A DNA stretch of 64,000 nucleotides from Leptospira jelokensis (GCF_004769635.1 NZ_RQGH01000040.1:1-64000); one strand, 5' to 3'; shown: positions 53,851 to 64,000, counted from the first letter of the stretch. A program made the numbers and translations. Notes: generated by a model from the sequence alone, not told the origin.

Positions 53851-56800
53851 ATGGAAGATTTTGCCCACCTGCATCTGCACACGACCTATTCCATGTTGGA
53901 TGGAGCCATTCGAATCAGTGATTTGATGAAACGAGTGAAGGAACTTGGTATGAGTTCTGTCGCCATCACTGACCACGGAAATATGTATGGTGCCATCGAA
54001 TTTTACAAAGAGGCAGTCAAACACGAAGTTAAACCCATCATTGGTTGTGAATTTTATGTTACCCCTTCCCGCAGTGCCGAAACCGAGTTAGACGAAATTG
54101 CCGATGGTGGTGCTTACCACATCATTCTTTTATGCAAAAATGAAGTTGGTTACCAAAACATCATAAAACTTGCAAGTCGTTCTTTTACAGAAGGATTTTA
54201 TCGCAAACCACGTATCGATTATGATTTATTAGAACGACATAGTGAAGGACTCGTTTGTTTGACTGCTTGTCTTGCAGGCGAAGTCAACAGAAAAATCTTA
54301 GAAGGGAAAGAAGACAAGGCGTATGCGTTAGCTGGTCGTTTGCATGAGATTTTTAGAAAAGAAGATTTTTATATGGAAATCCAAGACCATGGAATTCCTG
54401 AACAAAAGGTAGTAGCAGACGCTGTTATTGGATTTTCCAAACGAACTGGAATCCCTCTTGTCTTAACCAATGATTCTCACTTTTTAACCAAAGATGATAG
54501 AGAAGCCCAAGACATTTTGCTCCGTATTGGAATGCGAAAAAATATTGATGATGAAATGCGGTTTGGGTTTAACCAAAATTTTTATGTGAAATCTCCCGCA
54601 GAGATGAAGGAACTTTTTCCCAATCATCTGGATGCATTTTATAATACACTTGCCATTCGTGATAAATGTTCGCTTAATTTTCAATTTGGAAATCCATTAT
54701 TACCTCCTTTCGAAGTGCCACCAGGTTATGATACAGATAGTTATTTAGAAAAATTGGTGTGGGAAGGAATTTTAGATAAATACAAAGAGATCACACCAAT
54801 TGTAAAAGAAAGAACCGAATTTGAAATGCAAACCATTCGAAATATGCACTTCGCTGGTTACTTTCTCATTGTTCAGGATTATATCAATTTTGCAAGGCGA
54901 ACGGGAATCCCTGTCGGTCCTGGTCGAGGTTCCGCAGCAGGTTCCATCATCGCTTATGCCCTAGGCATTACAAACGTAGACCCAATCCGTTATAATTTAC
55001 TCTTTGAACGATTTTTAAACCCAGACCGTAAGGATATGCCCGATATTGATACGGATTTTTGTGTAGAACGCCGAGAAGAAGTGATCAACTACATCAAACA
55101 TCGGTATGGTGAAAACCGCGTGGGCCAGATCATTACCTTTGGTTCTCTTGCTGCAAAGGCTGCCATCAAGGACGTGGCACGGGTTTTTAATGTACCTTTT
55201 TCTGAAGTCAATGAGATGAGTAAATTATTCCCCAAAAAGTTGGGAATCACCATCCAAGAAGCTGTTGAAACTTCAAAAGACCTTCGCGATATTGCAGAAA
55301 AATCTGAAATTAATAAAAAAGTATTTTCCATTGCGCAGAAATTAGAAGGTAACTATCGTCAGGTGGGAAGACATGCGGCAGGTGTTGTCATTGCACCAAC
55401 CGCGTTGGAAGAAATTGTTCCACTCTCAACAGTTAGTGAACCTGGCAGAGATGGCCGTTCGATTGTCACTCAGTACGACAAAAATATGTCGGAACAAGTG
55501 GGACTCATTAAAATGGATATTTTAGGTTTAAAAAACTTAACAACGATCCATCACGCCACTAAACTCATCGAAAAAAGACATGGTATTTTACTTGATTTGG
55601 ATAAAATTCCTTTAGATGATCCAGCAACTTTTAGTTTATTACGAAAAGCAAACGTTCTTGGTATATTCCAGTTAGATTCTTCCTCAGGTATCCGTGATCT
55701 TTTTGCAAAAGCTCAGGTACAAAAATTTGAGGAAATCGCCGCCTTGCTTGCGTTATATCGACCTGGTCCAATGGGATCCGGGATGTTGGATGACTATTTG
55801 GAGCGCAAAAACGGGAAGAAAAAAGTAGTTTTCCCTCACGAAAGTTTAGCAGAAGTTTTGGGTGAAACCTACGGTGTAATTGTTTACCAAGAACAGGTAA
55901 TGGGAATCTCAAGGATTATGGGTGGGTTTTCCGTTGGAGATTCGGATGTACTTCGTAAGGCGATGGCCAAAAAAGACAAATCCAAACTACCTGCCTTAAA
56001 AGAAAAATTTGTAAAAGGAGCCGTTGAAAAGAAAATCAGTGAAAAGTTAGCAACGGAGCTCTTTGAACAATTAGAAAAATTTGGTGAGTATGGATTTAAC
56101 AAATCCCACTCGGTTGCGTATGCCTTTGTGACTTACCAAACGGCTTACTTAAAAGCAAATTATTCTATCGAATATCTAACCGCACTACTTTCGGGTGATC
56201 ATTCCAAAATCACTGATGTTGTGAAGTACATTAACAATGCGAAAGATATGGGGATTCGAATCCTTGGTCCTGACTTACGAGAGTCTGGAATTAGCTTTGA
56301 AATTACTGACGACAAAACGGTTAGGTTTGGATTGTCTTCCATTAAAGGTGTAGGGGAACTTGCTGCTGAAAATATCATTAAAAATCGAAATGAAATTGGT
56401 GGTTACAAACAACTAAGTGAGTTTACAAAAAAATTAGACACTCGATTGGCAAATAAAAAAGTATTAGAGTCACTTGCTCAAGGTGGAGCCTTCGATTCCT
56501 TTGGTTACACAAGGAAAACGATATTTGAATCCACAGATATTATCATTAACTATGCAAACAAAAAACAAGCAGAGGAAAAAGAAGGCCAATTTTCTTTGTT
56601 TGGCGGTGCCAACGGAGGCACAGAAGAAAACTTAAATTTACCAAAAGATGGAATTGAATGGAGTGGAGATGAATTACTCCGTCGCGAAAAAGAAACCACT
56701 GGTTTGTATTTATCTGGTCACCCATTAGATAAATTTACCGAACAATTAAAATCCTTAAATCCAACATCAATTGAAAATTTGGAAGAAGTCCGTCCAAAAT

Positions 56801-57348
56801 CAAAAGTTGAAATCGCCGGTGTACTTTCCAAAAAGGTAGTCAAACTTACCAAGAAAAAAGAAGAGTTTGTGAATTTTATGTTGGAAGACCAAACTGGTGA
56901 AATCGAATGTGTAGCGTTTCCAAAAACCTATGCAGAATTCAAACATCTTTTCACAGAAGACAACACAGTTTTTATTAAAGGCATTTTGGAACGAATTGAT
57001 GCCGACGAATCAGAGTTAAAGGGTCAGATCATCGTTAACAAACTTGAAGAGTTAAACTCTGTTACCATTGAAAAGAAAATGGAAAAAACCCTTCATTTGA
57101 CAATCAATATGAAGGAAGAAAAAAATCGGGATGTGATCTTAAAACTCCAAGACATTTTATCTGTCCACCGGGGTGCTTCTTCCGTATTTTTCCATCTCGT
57201 CGGAAACGGAGATGAAAAAAAAGTCATTCGTGCCCATGACCATTTTTCCATTGAAATCACCACGGATCTAATGAAAATGTTAACCGATATTTTGGGGAAA
57301 GGTGCTGTGCGTTATACAGTAGGGGAAGAAGTGAGAGTTTACGGGTAA
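53851..57348 (+). CDS. dnaE: DNA polymerase III alpha subunit
   Basis: Start at ATG 53851 ([18 protein letters not shown]); a TTG eight codons upstream is spurious. The product is 1165 aa. The PHP domain is N-terminal with metal residues apparently intact ([19 protein letters not shown]). The polymerase core has '[18 protein letters not shown]' and the catalytic '[17 protein letters not shown]'. '[24 protein letters not shown]' marks the fingers, followed by the helix-hairpin-helix and an OB fold at about 960-1060. It is the replicative polymerase. The PHP being intact fits proofreading within the alpha chain as in many non-proteobacteria. The next gene begins 5 bp later. Confidence 0.97.
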   Translation: MEDFAHLHLHTTYSMLDGAIRISDLMKRVKELGMSSVAITDHGNMYGAIEFYKEAVKHEVKPIIGCEFYVTPSRSAETELDEIADGGAYHIILLCKNEVGYQNIIKLASRSFTEGFYRKPRIDYDLLERHSEGLVCLTACLAGEVNRKILEGKEDKAYALAGRLHEIFRKEDFYMEIQDHGIPEQKVVADAVIGFSKRTGIPLVLTNDSHFLTKDDREAQDILLRIGMRKNIDDEMRFGFNQNFYVKSPAEMKELFPNHLDAFYNTLAIRDKCSLNFQFGNPLLPPFEVPPGYDTDSYLEKLVWEGILDKYKEITPIVKERTEFEMQTIRNMHFAGYFLIVQDYINFARRTGIPVGPGRGSAAGSIIAYALGITNVDPIRYNLLFERFLNPDRKDMPDIDTDFCVERREEVINYIKHRYGENRVGQIITFGSLAAKAAIKDVARVFNVPFSEVNEMSKLFPKKLGITIQEAVETSKDLRDIAEKSEINKKVFSIAQKLEGNYRQVGRHAAGVVIAPTALEEIVPLSTVSEPGRDGRSIVTQYDKNMSEQVGLIKMDILGLKNLTTIHHATKLIEKRHGILLDLDKIPLDDPATFSLLRKANVLGIFQLDSSSGIRDLFAKAQVQKFEEIAALLALYRPGPMGSGMLDDYLERKNGKKKVVFPHESLAEVLGETYGVIVYQEQVMGISRIMGGFSVGDSDVLRKAMAKKDKSKLPALKEKFVKGAVEKKISEKLATELFEQLEKFGEYGFNKSHSVAYAFVTYQTAYLKANYSIEYLTALLSGDHSKITDVVKYINNAKDMGIRILGPDLRESGISFEITDDKTVRFGLSSIKGVGELAAENIIKNRNEIGGYKQLSEFTKKLDTRLANKKVLESLAQGGAFDSFGYTRKTIFESTDIIINYANKKQAEEKEGQFSLFGGANGGTEENLNLPKDGIEWSGDELLRREKETTGLYLSGHPLDKFTEQLKSLNPTSIENLEEVRPKSKVEIAGVLSKKVVKLTKKKEEFVNFMLEDQTGEIECVAFPKTYAEFKHLFTEDNTVFIKGILERIDADESELKGQIIVNKLEELNSVTIEKKMEKTLHLTINMKEEKNRDVILKLQDILSVHRGASSVFFHLVGNGDEKKVIRAHDHFSIEITTDLMKMLTDILGKGAVRYTVGEEVRVYG

Positions 57349-57353
57349 GTTCT

Positions 57354-58457
57354 GTGGCAACAGAATCGATCTCTTCAACCTTACTAATTGAGTTTTTATG
57401 GATGGGCGGAGGTGCCATCTTTTGTATCATTTGGTCTTTATCAAACTTAATCAAAAATCGTAAAAAATCCGACTTAGTTTGGTCTTTCATTCTATTTTCT
57501 ACAGGCTTATGGTTGTTAACCGGAGCATTTATGTTCACTGGATTTTATTTCTACCTTCCGGTGATTGTTTTTTTACACATTCCTTTTGTGTTTTTATCCG
57601 CTTCGTTTTTGTATCATTATTTGGAATATTTGTTTTTAGAAAAAGAGATAAAAATCCAATGGATGGGGTTTTTTCCACCCATTCTTTCTATTGTTTTCTT
57701 AATTCCTTATTATTTGGAATCAAATGAGGCAAGGATTCAAATCTTAAATACAATCCATGTTTCGGAATATGGATCCATACTGAGTGGTCTTAATTTTGGA
57801 ATCAAACTTGCCATCCTCTTGTCGGTTGGAATATTTCTCTTTCGAGAATGGATCCCAAATGTGGTTTTGTCAGTTTTTTTCACCAAACGTGCGATATACT
57901 CTTCTATTTTTATACTATTGATTTGGATCGATTTGTTGGTTGGAAGTATCGGATTTGGTTTCCAAATTCCTTTTTTTCGGAAGTTGAGTGCTTACCTATT
58001 GCCCATTTTGATGTATTTTTATTATTTTACACGTGAGTTATGGGAACCATTTGTTTCTGATGTACGAGATAACATTCAAAAAAGCAAATATGAAAAATCC
58101 AAACTTGTTTCTGTCCCACTGGAAACCATAGATCAAAAATTATATGAATTAATGTTGGAAAAAGTATTTTGTGATGAGGATTTAAATCTTTCTAAACTTG
58201 CTGAGTTAGTGGGTGTAAAATCAGGGCAGTTATCTGAATACTTTTACAAACGGTATGGATTCGGATTTTACCAATACATCAATCAATACAGAATTGAAGA
58301 GGCAAAACGTTATTTATTGGAACCTACAGAGCGAACCATCCTTTCCATTGCTGATGCTGTAGGTTTCAATTCGAAGTCTACTTTTAATCGAGTGTTTTTA
58401 GAGAAGGTAGGAGTTACACCCACTGATTTTCGAAAACAATCAAAACACCCAAAATAA
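57354..58457 (+). CDS. Membrane-bound AraC-family transcription regulator
   Basis: This is a 367-aa protein with a GTG start. Residues about 10-230 contain six to seven hydrophobic spans with no known sensor domain. After a linker the C-terminal AraC HTH (about 265-365) shows 'LNLSKLAELVGVKSGQLSEYFYKRYG' and 'ILSIADAVGFNSKSTFNRVFLEKVGVTPTDFRKQ', both helices intact. The regulator would have to bind DNA from the membrane. It starts 5 bp after dnaE, so it may be co-transcribed, and precedes an acyl-CoA ligase gene by 82 bp. Confidence 0.88.
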   Translation: MATESISSTLLIEFLWMGGGAIFCIIWSLSNLIKNRKKSDLVWSFILFSTGLWLLTGAFMFTGFYFYLPVIVFLHIPFVFLSASFLYHYLEYLFLEKEIKIQWMGFFPPILSIVFLIPYYLESNEARIQILNTIHVSEYGSILSGLNFGIKLAILLSVGIFLFREWIPNVVLSVFFTKRAIYSSIFILLIWIDLLVGSIGFGFQIPFFRKLSAYLLPILMYFYYFTRELWEPFVSDVRDNIQKSKYEKSKLVSVPLETIDQKLYELMLEKVFCDEDLNLSKLAELVGVKSGQLSEYFYKRYGFGFYQYINQYRIEEAKRYLLEPTERTILSIADAVGFNSKSTFNRVFLEKVGVTPTDFRKQSKHPK

Positions 58458-58539
58458 GTGTTTTAAAAGTCTCAAAGAATTCTAGGGGACGACAAAGTTT
58501 TTTCTATAGGTTACTCTTCTATTCGAAAGAGGAATTGAA

Positions 58540-60435
58540 ATGCGAACCATGATAGATTTTTATTTAGACCTACCCAAACGGTTTGGGCAAAAAAATGCAT
58601 TTGCGACGAGATTGGGGTCTGGGAATTATCAATTCAAAACTTACAATGAATTGTTAACTGATGCAAAAGACTTGGCTACTGGTTTAACTGGGAGTTTGTA
58701 TGAAAGGGACAAAGTGGCGATTTTTGCCGACAACTCATATGAATGGATCCAAACTAGTATCGCAATCACACTTCTTGGAGCCATTGATGTTCCGAGGGCA
58801 TCGGATGTCACAGACCAAGACATATTATACATTCTAAACCATTCTGAATCCAAAATCCTTTTTGTAGAAAACGAAACCGTTTTTGAAAAAGTGATTCGAT
58901 TGGAAAAGGATTTAGAGTTTATAAAAGAAATCATTTTGTTTTACCCACCAAAACAAAATAAAAATCTTAGATCTAAAAAAATTAAAATTAGAACCTTACA
59001 AGACTTAGTTTTGATTGGAAGTCAAAAAAGAAAAGATAATCCTTCGGATGAATTGTTCTTAAACAATACGATTAAAGAATCTGATTTGTTTACGATGATT
59101 TACACCTCTGGTACAACAGGAACACCGAAAGGAGTGATGTTAACTCATGGAAACATCCTTTTCCAATTAAATCATTTGCCTTTGAGTTTGAGAAAAGGAG
59201 ACAAAACATTATCGATTTTACCCATTTGGCATATCTTTGAACGTATCTTCGAAATCTTCAGTTTGTCTTACGGAGCTTGTACTTACTATAGCAGTGTGCG
59301 AACTTTAAAAGATGATTTGAAATATGTGAAACCAAATTTTATGGCTTCCGCACCGAGATTGTGGGAAAGTATTTATTCGGGAATACTTGGAACATTGAAT
59401 AAATCATCGCAATTAAAACAAACTATGTTTAAAATTTCAATGTTCTTTGCGAAATCATTTTTTCACTCAAGACAAATCATTACAGGCAATGTACTGGATA
59501 TCCATCCAGTTCCTTTTTGGAAACAATGGCTTCGGTTTTCTTTCCACCTCGTTCGATTTTTTTCTGTAGCCTTACCATTTTTCATTTTTGATTTTTTGGT
59601 ATTGTCCAAAATTCGAAAGGCAACTGGAGGTGAACTCCGAGGTTCTTGTTCTGGTGGTGGCGCACTACCGTTTCATGTGGATGAGTTTTTTAACATGATT
59701 GGCATTCCTGTTTTAGAAGGTTATGGGATGACAGAAACAGCACCTGTGCTTGCGATGAGAACCTTTGAAGAAATCATTCCTGGTTCTGTGGGAAAAATAT
59801 TTCCTAAAACAGATTTACGCCTCGTCGATTTGCAGTCAGGTGAAGTGTTTTTAGACACAGAAATTGGTATGTTTGTGTATGGAAGGAAAGGTGAAATCCA
59901 TGTAAAAGGCAAACAGGTTATGGCTGGCTATTATAAAAATCCTGATGCAACAAACAAGGTTTTGGTGGATGGATGGTTGAACACAGGAGATTTGGGTTTA
60001 TATACATCCAATCATCATTTAAGGATTGTTGGCCGATCCAAAGAAACCATTGTTCTTTTAGGTGGTGAAAATGTGGAACCTGTCCCAATAGAATCTAAAA
60101 TATTAGAGTCAGAATGGATTGACCAATGTATGGTAGTGGGCCAAGACCAAAAATTTCTTTCTGCCCTTGTTTATCCCAATATGAATCGATTTGAGACAGA
60201 ACCGAAGGGTGAATTTTGGAAAGACAAAGAAATTTTGCAAAAAATGGAATCAGAAATCAAATCCAAAATCAATTCACAAACTGGATTCAAATCTTTTGAG
60301 CGCGTTGTTGGTGTGGTTGTGATTCCAAAACCTTTTGAGGTAGGTGATGAGTTAACTGCAAAATTATCGCTCAAACGACATGTGATCACAGAAAAATATA
60401 AAAATCAAATCCATTCCATTTATGATAAAACTTAA
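58540..60435 (+). CDS. AMP-binding long-chain fatty acid-CoA ligase
   Basis: This is a 631-aa adenylate-forming enzyme of the long-chain acyl-CoA ligase group. The P-loop-like motif YTSGTTGTPKGVMLTHGN is at about 187-204. 'PIWHIFERIFEIF' follows, and 'LEGYGMTETAPVLA' and 'YYKNPDATNKVLVDGWLNTGDLG' are the A5/A7 motifs. 'LRIVGRSKETIVLLGGENVEPVPIE' and a final Lys region complete the C-terminal lid. It activates fatty acids as acyl-AMP and then acyl-CoA. An internal hydrophobic stretch (about 335-360) may bring it to the membrane. A GAGGAATTG ribosome binding site precedes the start. Confidence 0.92.
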   Translation: MRTMIDFYLDLPKRFGQKNAFATRLGSGNYQFKTYNELLTDAKDLATGLTGSLYERDKVAIFADNSYEWIQTSIAITLLGAIDVPRASDVTDQDILYILNHSESKILFVENETVFEKVIRLEKDLEFIKEIILFYPPKQNKNLRSKKIKIRTLQDLVLIGSQKRKDNPSDELFLNNTIKESDLFTMIYTSGTTGTPKGVMLTHGNILFQLNHLPLSLRKGDKTLSILPIWHIFERIFEIFSLSYGACTYYSSVRTLKDDLKYVKPNFMASAPRLWESIYSGILGTLNKSSQLKQTMFKISMFFAKSFFHSRQIITGNVLDIHPVPFWKQWLRFSFHLVRFFSVALPFFIFDFLVLSKIRKATGGELRGSCSGGGALPFHVDEFFNMIGIPVLEGYGMTETAPVLAMRTFEEIIPGSVGKIFPKTDLRLVDLQSGEVFLDTEIGMFVYGRKGEIHVKGKQVMAGYYKNPDATNKVLVDGWLNTGDLGLYTSNHHLRIVGRSKETIVLLGGENVEPVPIESKILESEWIDQCMVVGQDQKFLSALVYPNMNRFETEPKGEFWKDKEILQKMESEIKSKINSQTGFKSFERVVGVVVIPKPFEVGDELTAKLSLKRHVITEKYKNQIHSIYDKT

Positions 60436-60529
60436 AATTCAAATAGGAATGTAAGAATGGAATTGGATTTGTTTCCAATCGCTCTCATGAAAATCCAACG
60501 TTAGGAAAGTACAAGGATCTGTGGAGGGA

Positions 60530-61444
60530 TTAGTTTCCTCCACTAATCCTTGTAATGTTAATGCTAAAGTTTCTTTCTGACTCGTGACCAAAAAAATCTT
60601 TTGTTTGCACCTTGATGGTGTTTTCACCGGCCTTTAAATTCAGAACACCAACGAGATAACGATCTTTGAAAAAGAGATCGTCAAAACTAAGTCCATCTTT
60701 TGTTTTCCATTTGGAACCATCAAATTGTAAGGACTCAAAATTTGCTTTTTTATACACTTCGCCATTGAAGAGATACTTCACATCTCTGATGCCACGACGT
60801 TGGCTATTTTTGATTCCACCATCAATGATACTCACGGTAAGTGGAAAGGCTTTGGAAACATTGATGTTATCACCATCATTCAAGTTGGTGTAATTTTCTC
60901 CCACATGGATGAATAAATTGGCAATTTGAGGAGGCATGGTATCTTCTACAGGTGGCAGATAGGAGAGTGGATCTAATAAAGTTTTTCCATAATCTTTTCC
61001 TAACACAAAATGTAAGTGACCACCTGTGGAGTGTCCGGTGTTCCCAGAAATTCCGAGAGAATCCCCAGCCTTCACCTGTGTTTGGTTTTTTACGAGTTCG
61101 TTCCTCGTTCCACCTAAGTGGTAATAACCGCTCACATAACCATTTTTATGCGCGACCCAAACGATGTTACCAGATCCTCTTTCATCCTCAAAGGGGTTGT
61201 CCTCCGCATAACGCGAGTACAAAATGAAACCATCTCCCATGGAACGAACGGGTTGGAGGACAGACGAAATGTCCAAACCATTGTGAAAATGATCCTTTCT
61301 CGATTCTCCAAATGTACTTGTGATGAGGCCAGAAAGTTCCAACCCTTGGATCGGCCAAACAAATTCAGGTTTCCCATCAGACTTCTGTCCATCAGCGAAA
61401 ATAAAACTTGCCAGAAGAGCGAAAATCACAACAATACGTTTCAT
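60530..61444 (-). CDS. M23 family metallopeptidase (exported)
   Basis: This is a 304-aa protein with a signal peptide (IVVIFALLASFIFA). The M23/LytM domain covers about 28-165. Zinc and catalytic residues are in 'KDHFHNGLDISS' (H-x3-D), 'GYYHLGG' and 'STGGHLHFVLG' (HxH). After 'LSYLPPVEDTMPP' comes a beta-rich C-terminal domain (about 170-300; 'FPLTVSIIDGGIKNS', 'GENTIKVQTKDFFGH') like an Ig-like fold. It is likely a peptidoglycan endopeptidase or an M23 scaffold. It is divergent from the sigma factor gene. Confidence 0.92.
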   Translation of the reverse strand: MKRIVVIFALLASFIFADGQKSDGKPEFVWPIQGLELSGLITSTFGESRKDHFHNGLDISSVLQPVRSMGDGFILYSRYAEDNPFEDERGSGNIVWVAHKNGYVSGYYHLGGTRNELVKNQTQVKAGDSLGISGNTGHSTGGHLHFVLGKDYGKTLLDPLSYLPPVEDTMPPQIANLFIHVGENYTNLNDGDNINVSKAFPLTVSIIDGGIKNSQRRGIRDVKYLFNGEVYKKANFESLQFDGSKWKTKDGLSFDDLFFKDRYLVGVLNLKAGENTIKVQTKDFFGHESERNFSINITRISGGN

Positions 61445-61489
61445 GTTATTAGAAGTCTCTTTATGGGTTCATTTTTAGGAAAGTAGTTT

Positions 61490-62407
61490 ATGAATCAGAC
61501 TTCTTATTCGCCAGAAGAAATTTTAGAACTTGTCAAAGAATGTGGGACAGGGGATGGAATCGCCCTTCAGAAGTTCTTTGATCTTTATTCCCAGGATATT
61601 TATAATTTCCCGATTCGTGTTTTCCATCTAACGGAAGATGATGCCAGTGATTATTATATTTATGCGTTCGAACGATTGAAATCAGGCAAACGATTCAAAA
61701 GTTTTGTGGGGAAATCCAGTTTTAAAACTTGGTTTTTTTCCGTATTGCGAAACCTTCTCATTGATTGGCAACGCACCAAACGAGAAGTGAAAACCCAAAC
61801 CATTTCCAAGGTCAACCAAGAAGGGAAAGAATACAGTACCATCGAAGATGAACCGGACAAACGAGCCGATGCGTTGGCAATGGCCCTCGACGCAACTGAC
61901 CAATTCCAATCCGTTCTTTCTTCCATCAAAATGGAAAATCGAATCGTGTTCAAATTATCATTTATCTACTACCTCCACCTAGATCCAGAGGAACTGCACT
62001 CCATTGCCGAAAAAACAAAACGTTCCGAGGAAGAGATCCGTATCGAAATTCTAAAACTCCGTGAGGATTTATCCCATCGCGAGGAAGAAAATCTCAAAAT
62101 GGAAGACAAGATCACTTCCTTGTATTTGAATATTCTCGATTTGAAGGAACAGAAAAAACAAAAGGCACAAGGGGACAGTGTAGAAGCGCAATATTATAAA
62201 GAACGATTGGACCATGCACTTGCGAAGAAGTACGAACAACGTAAAAAGCTGATTGAGAAAAAGCAAAAAGGCCACTTCCTCGTGCGGACCCCATACCGAG
62301 AAATTGCCCGAATCTTAGGGATTTCCGAAGGTGGGGTGAGTGTGACCTTGCTCCGGGTGCTCGAAAAAATGCAAAAAAAAATGCATTCGGTTGCGGGAGA
62401 GTCGTGA
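61490..62407 (+). CDS. ECF-type sigma factor with a long coiled-coil linker
   Basis: This is a 305-aa protein. Region 2 lies at about 15-100 ('ALQKFFDLYSQDIYNFPIRVFH', then 'YIYAFERL' and 'SFKTWFFSVLRNLLIDWQRTKR'). Region 4 lies at about 255-300 ('RTPYREIARILGISEGGVSVTLLRVLEKMQ'). Normal ECF factors are about 180-200 aa; here about 150 residues of helical, very charged linker (KKQKAQ, EQRKKLIEKKQKG) separate them. It probably drives RNA polymerase to a specific promoter set and is held by an anti-sigma factor. The two genes behind it (unknown protein, CHAT protease) likely form an operon. Confidence 0.82.
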   Translation: MNQTSYSPEEILELVKECGTGDGIALQKFFDLYSQDIYNFPIRVFHLTEDDASDYYIYAFERLKSGKRFKSFVGKSSFKTWFFSVLRNLLIDWQRTKREVKTQTISKVNQEGKEYSTIEDEPDKRADALAMALDATDQFQSVLSSIKMENRIVFKLSFIYYLHLDPEELHSIAEKTKRSEEEIRIEILKLREDLSHREEENLKMEDKITSLYLNILDLKEQKKQKAQGDSVEAQYYKERLDHALAKKYEQRKKLIEKKQKGHFLVRTPYREIARILGISEGGVSVTLLRVLEKMQKKMHSVAGES

Positions 62408-62443
62408 TTTCCTTCGTCATACTTACTATCGTGGAGGCGCCAC

Positions 62444-63154
62444 ATGGAACATCAGGACTTTAACGTAGAATCATTGGAATTGGCTCGGGATTTATTCCTA
62501 AAGGGTGAATTTCCGAGTGAGGCTCTGTTGCAAGACCACCCAGACCTTTGGGACGCCTATTCGTTTTGTGAGGAATCCTTTTTTGCCGCTCTCCGTTTGG
62601 AAACGATGGTCGACCACCCATTGGCAGAAGCCTTTGCCTTACAAAAAGCAGAGAACACGGTTCACCGTTCTCCTTTGGCACTCCCCGAATTCCTAAAAGA
62701 ATACACAAAAAAGAACCTCACTGCACCTGAAAAAAAGGACAATCTCATCATCCGCCTCTCCCAATCGGGGATCCGTGTGATTGATAGCCTGATCTCTTCT
62801 TTGCAGATCCGGGAAAGTTTGGAATTTGCTCCTGCGATGCGCTCGGCATCGACTGACGTACGTTCCAACGACACAAACTCTGTGATTTTTGAAGAGACCA
62901 CGAAGGAAAACCAAAAGTTTTACTACCAAATCGTAAAAGAAAACGAAGGGGAAGTGTATCTTTCTGTGAAGGCAGAGGGAGTCACTGGATTCCAACAAGT
63001 GAATTTGCGTCGGGACGGACGTTTCATCCTTTCCAATAAAATCAATTTGGATGGCAGTGCTAGTTTTTCAGGATTAATACCAGGTAGTTATACAATAGAG
63101 TTTGTTGGCCCTAATCATTCAAAATCGTTTGACTTGTCCATTCTCCTTGGATAG
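62444..63154 (+). CDS. Unknown 236-aa protein between sigma factor and CHAT protease (possible anti-sigma)
   Basis: GTGGAGG precedes the ATG, 36 bp after the sigma gene stop. The N-terminal half is helical ('ESLELARDLFLKGEFPSEALLQDHPD' in parts), with no zinc-binding His/Cys motif of the usual ZAS anti-sigma. The middle has two Ser-rich stretches around 130-145, and the C-terminal 90 residues are beta-rich ('YYQIVKENEGEVYLSVKAEG', 'GSASFSGLIPGSYTIEFVG'), like a small Ig-like domain. No signal peptide or membrane span is visible, so it is cytoplasmic. Its position suggests sigma-factor control, possibly as protease substrate. This role is hypothesis. Confidence 0.55.
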   Translation: MEHQDFNVESLELARDLFLKGEFPSEALLQDHPDLWDAYSFCEESFFAALRLETMVDHPLAEAFALQKAENTVHRSPLALPEFLKEYTKKNLTAPEKKDNLIIRLSQSGIRVIDSLISSLQIRESLEFAPAMRSASTDVRSNDTNSVIFEETTKENQKFYYQIVKENEGEVYLSVKAEGVTGFQQVNLRRDGRFILSNKINLDGSASFSGLIPGSYTIEFVGPNHSKSFDLSILLG

Positions 63155-63166
63155 CTTCAAGGGAGA

Positions 63167-64000
63167 ATGCTCTCCCTTATCATCGATCGTGTAGGCAATG
63201 TCAATATCTTCAATGTTTTAGAAGACAATCTGCCAGTCGAAGAATCTCACATTCAATCTACGTTAGACGATGATTTGATTTTGGAATATTTGGGGGAAGT
63301 GGAGAGGTTAGTGCATGTCTCCCAATCCGTTTTATCCAAACCCAATCAGGTTCTAAATGTTGATATCTTACAAGACTTGAAGGTGCTTGGGGAAACGTTT
63401 TACCAACAGTTTTTCCCTACTTCCATCATTGAAAAATTAAAAAACACAAACAAACAAAGTATCCATTTTAATATTGATCCCACTCTTGCCCTTGTACCCT
63501 GGGAACTTCTGCATGATGGAAATCGTTTTTTATCGGATAAATTTCGGATCGGGAAAACGATCCGAGGTGGGCTTCACAGGTCCACTCACCAAGAAAACAG
63601 AAAAATCAAAATGCTCATCATTGCCGATCCGACAGAAGACTTATCCCATGCGCAAAAAGAAGGGGAAGTATTATTTTCTGTCCTGAGCCAAAAAGTTCCT
63701 AACCATCTTTTAGAACTTGAATTTATTGGTGGCAAACAAGTCACCAAACTGAAGTTACTTTCTCTCATCAAAGACAAACATATCATCCATTATTCGGGGC
63801 ACTTACATTTTTCAGACGATTCTCTTGAAAATGGTTGGTTATTGTCAGATGGAAAAGTATTAAAAGCAAGGGAAATCAAATCCACAGGGATTGAAACTGA
63901 TTTAGTATTCTCTAACTCTTGTATGTCGGCGAAGTCAGCGGGCAAAAAACTCAATACTAATATCTTAAACCAATATGCAGGTGCATTTTTAACTGCCGGT
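63167..64000 (+). CDS. CHAT-domain protease (3' end outside window)
   Basis: The ATG at 63167, preceded by GGGAGA, opens a frame that runs to the window edge (278 codons shown). Early residues are a helical N-terminus. From about residue 100 a CHAT (caspase-like) fold appears: '[22 protein letters not shown]'-type text, a following '[20 protein letters not shown]' strand, the catalytic His in [10 protein letters not shown] (His212) and the catalytic Cys in [12 protein letters not shown] (Cys252). CHAT proteins are cysteine peptidases of the caspase clan, active in bacterial defence and signalling. It lies 12 bp behind the unknown protein gene, so the three are likely one operon. Confidence 0.8.
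   Translation, partial: MLSLIIDRVGNVNIFNVLEDNLPVEESHIQSTLDDDLILEYLGEVERLVHVSQSVLSKPNQVLNVDILQDLKVLGETFYQQFFPTSIIEKLKNTNKQSIHFNIDPTLALVPWELLHDGNRFLSDKFRIGKTIRGGLHRSTHQENRKIKMLIIADPTEDLSHAQKEGEVLFSVLSQKVPNHLLELEFIGGKQVTKLKLLSLIKDKHIIHYSGHLHFSDDSLENGWLLSDGKVLKAREIKSTGIETDLVFSNSCMSAKSAGKKLNTNILNQYAGAFLTAG

Noticed and set aside
1..64000. Search by eye for CRISPR repeats, tRNA/rRNA genes, insertion sequences and prophage genes
   Set aside because: No regularly spaced repeats, cloverleaf sequences, transposases, integrases or phage structural genes were seen. A small RNA gene could still be missed without a covariance search.

Overview
The window is AT-rich and densely coding, and it reads as chromosomal DNA of a Leptospira-type spirochaete. 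Several features point that way. There are many lipoproteins with loose spirochaetal lipoboxes, such as SNC, LQC and ISC. A FliG paralog sits next to FliH. A large single-span TPR protein has the architecture of spirochaetal flagellar-collar proteins. Receptors of the 7TMR-DISM type are abundant, and TTG/GTG starts and 4-bp gene overlaps are common. Genus assignment is inference from gene content. I see no rRNA, tRNA, CRISPR array, phage or insertion sequence.

Layout. 1-5.3 kb: the tail of an upstream calcium-binding-repeat gene, a TPM-domain protein, three tandem paralogous lipoproteins and a coiled-coil exported protein. 5.4-12.4 kb: an ethanolamine-type permease, a 7TMR-DISM class III cyclase, an FMN glutamate-synthase-like enzyme and a PAS histidine kinase/response regulator pair. 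12.5-14.6 kb: a short SSB and two envelope lipoproteins. 14.7-20.5 kb: a co-directional run of MBOAT acyltransferase, PilZ protein, Rossmann protein, LPLAT, metK, transketolase C-half and a ClpS-like protein. 20.5-29.4 kb: a CBM48-like exported protein, the acidic-repeat/TPR protein, a WecG/TagA glycosyltransferase, a membrane-anchored protein overlapping an MFS transporter, and mtnC.

29.4-36.4 kb is a nitric oxide module: a tiny divergent membrane ORF, norC (with an extra cytochrome c domain), norB, norQ, norD, nnrS and a Crp/Fnr regulator. Perfect TTGAT-N4-ATCAA boxes lie upstream of norC and nnrS, and the regulator carries the matching ExxSR recognition helix. A near-match lies upstream of a tandem hemerythrin gene at 48.6 kb.

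36.4-42.5 kb joins the regulator to two 7TMR-DISM kinase-like receptors that both lack the phospho-acceptor histidine, then to fliH and a fliG paralog, all on the minus strand with 4-bp overlaps or short gaps. Divergent from these, 42.6-46.8 kb holds two overlapping 7TMR-DISM cyclase genes whose catalytic residues are lost in a complementary way. One has no second metal Asp. The other has no transition-state Asn/Arg. Together they could build one complete active site, as in mammalian C1/C2 adenylyl cyclase. I regard this pair as the most interesting system in the window.

46.9-61.4 kb is mostly housekeeping: aldehyde dehydrogenase, the tandem hemerythrin, gatB, cobT-cobS-cobC, dnaE, a membrane-bound AraC regulator, an acyl-CoA ligase and an M23 peptidase. 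The right edge (61.5-64 kb) holds an atypical ECF sigma factor, an unknown 236-aa protein and the start of a CHAT-family protease with its His/Cys pair visible. This could be a protease-gated transcription switch.
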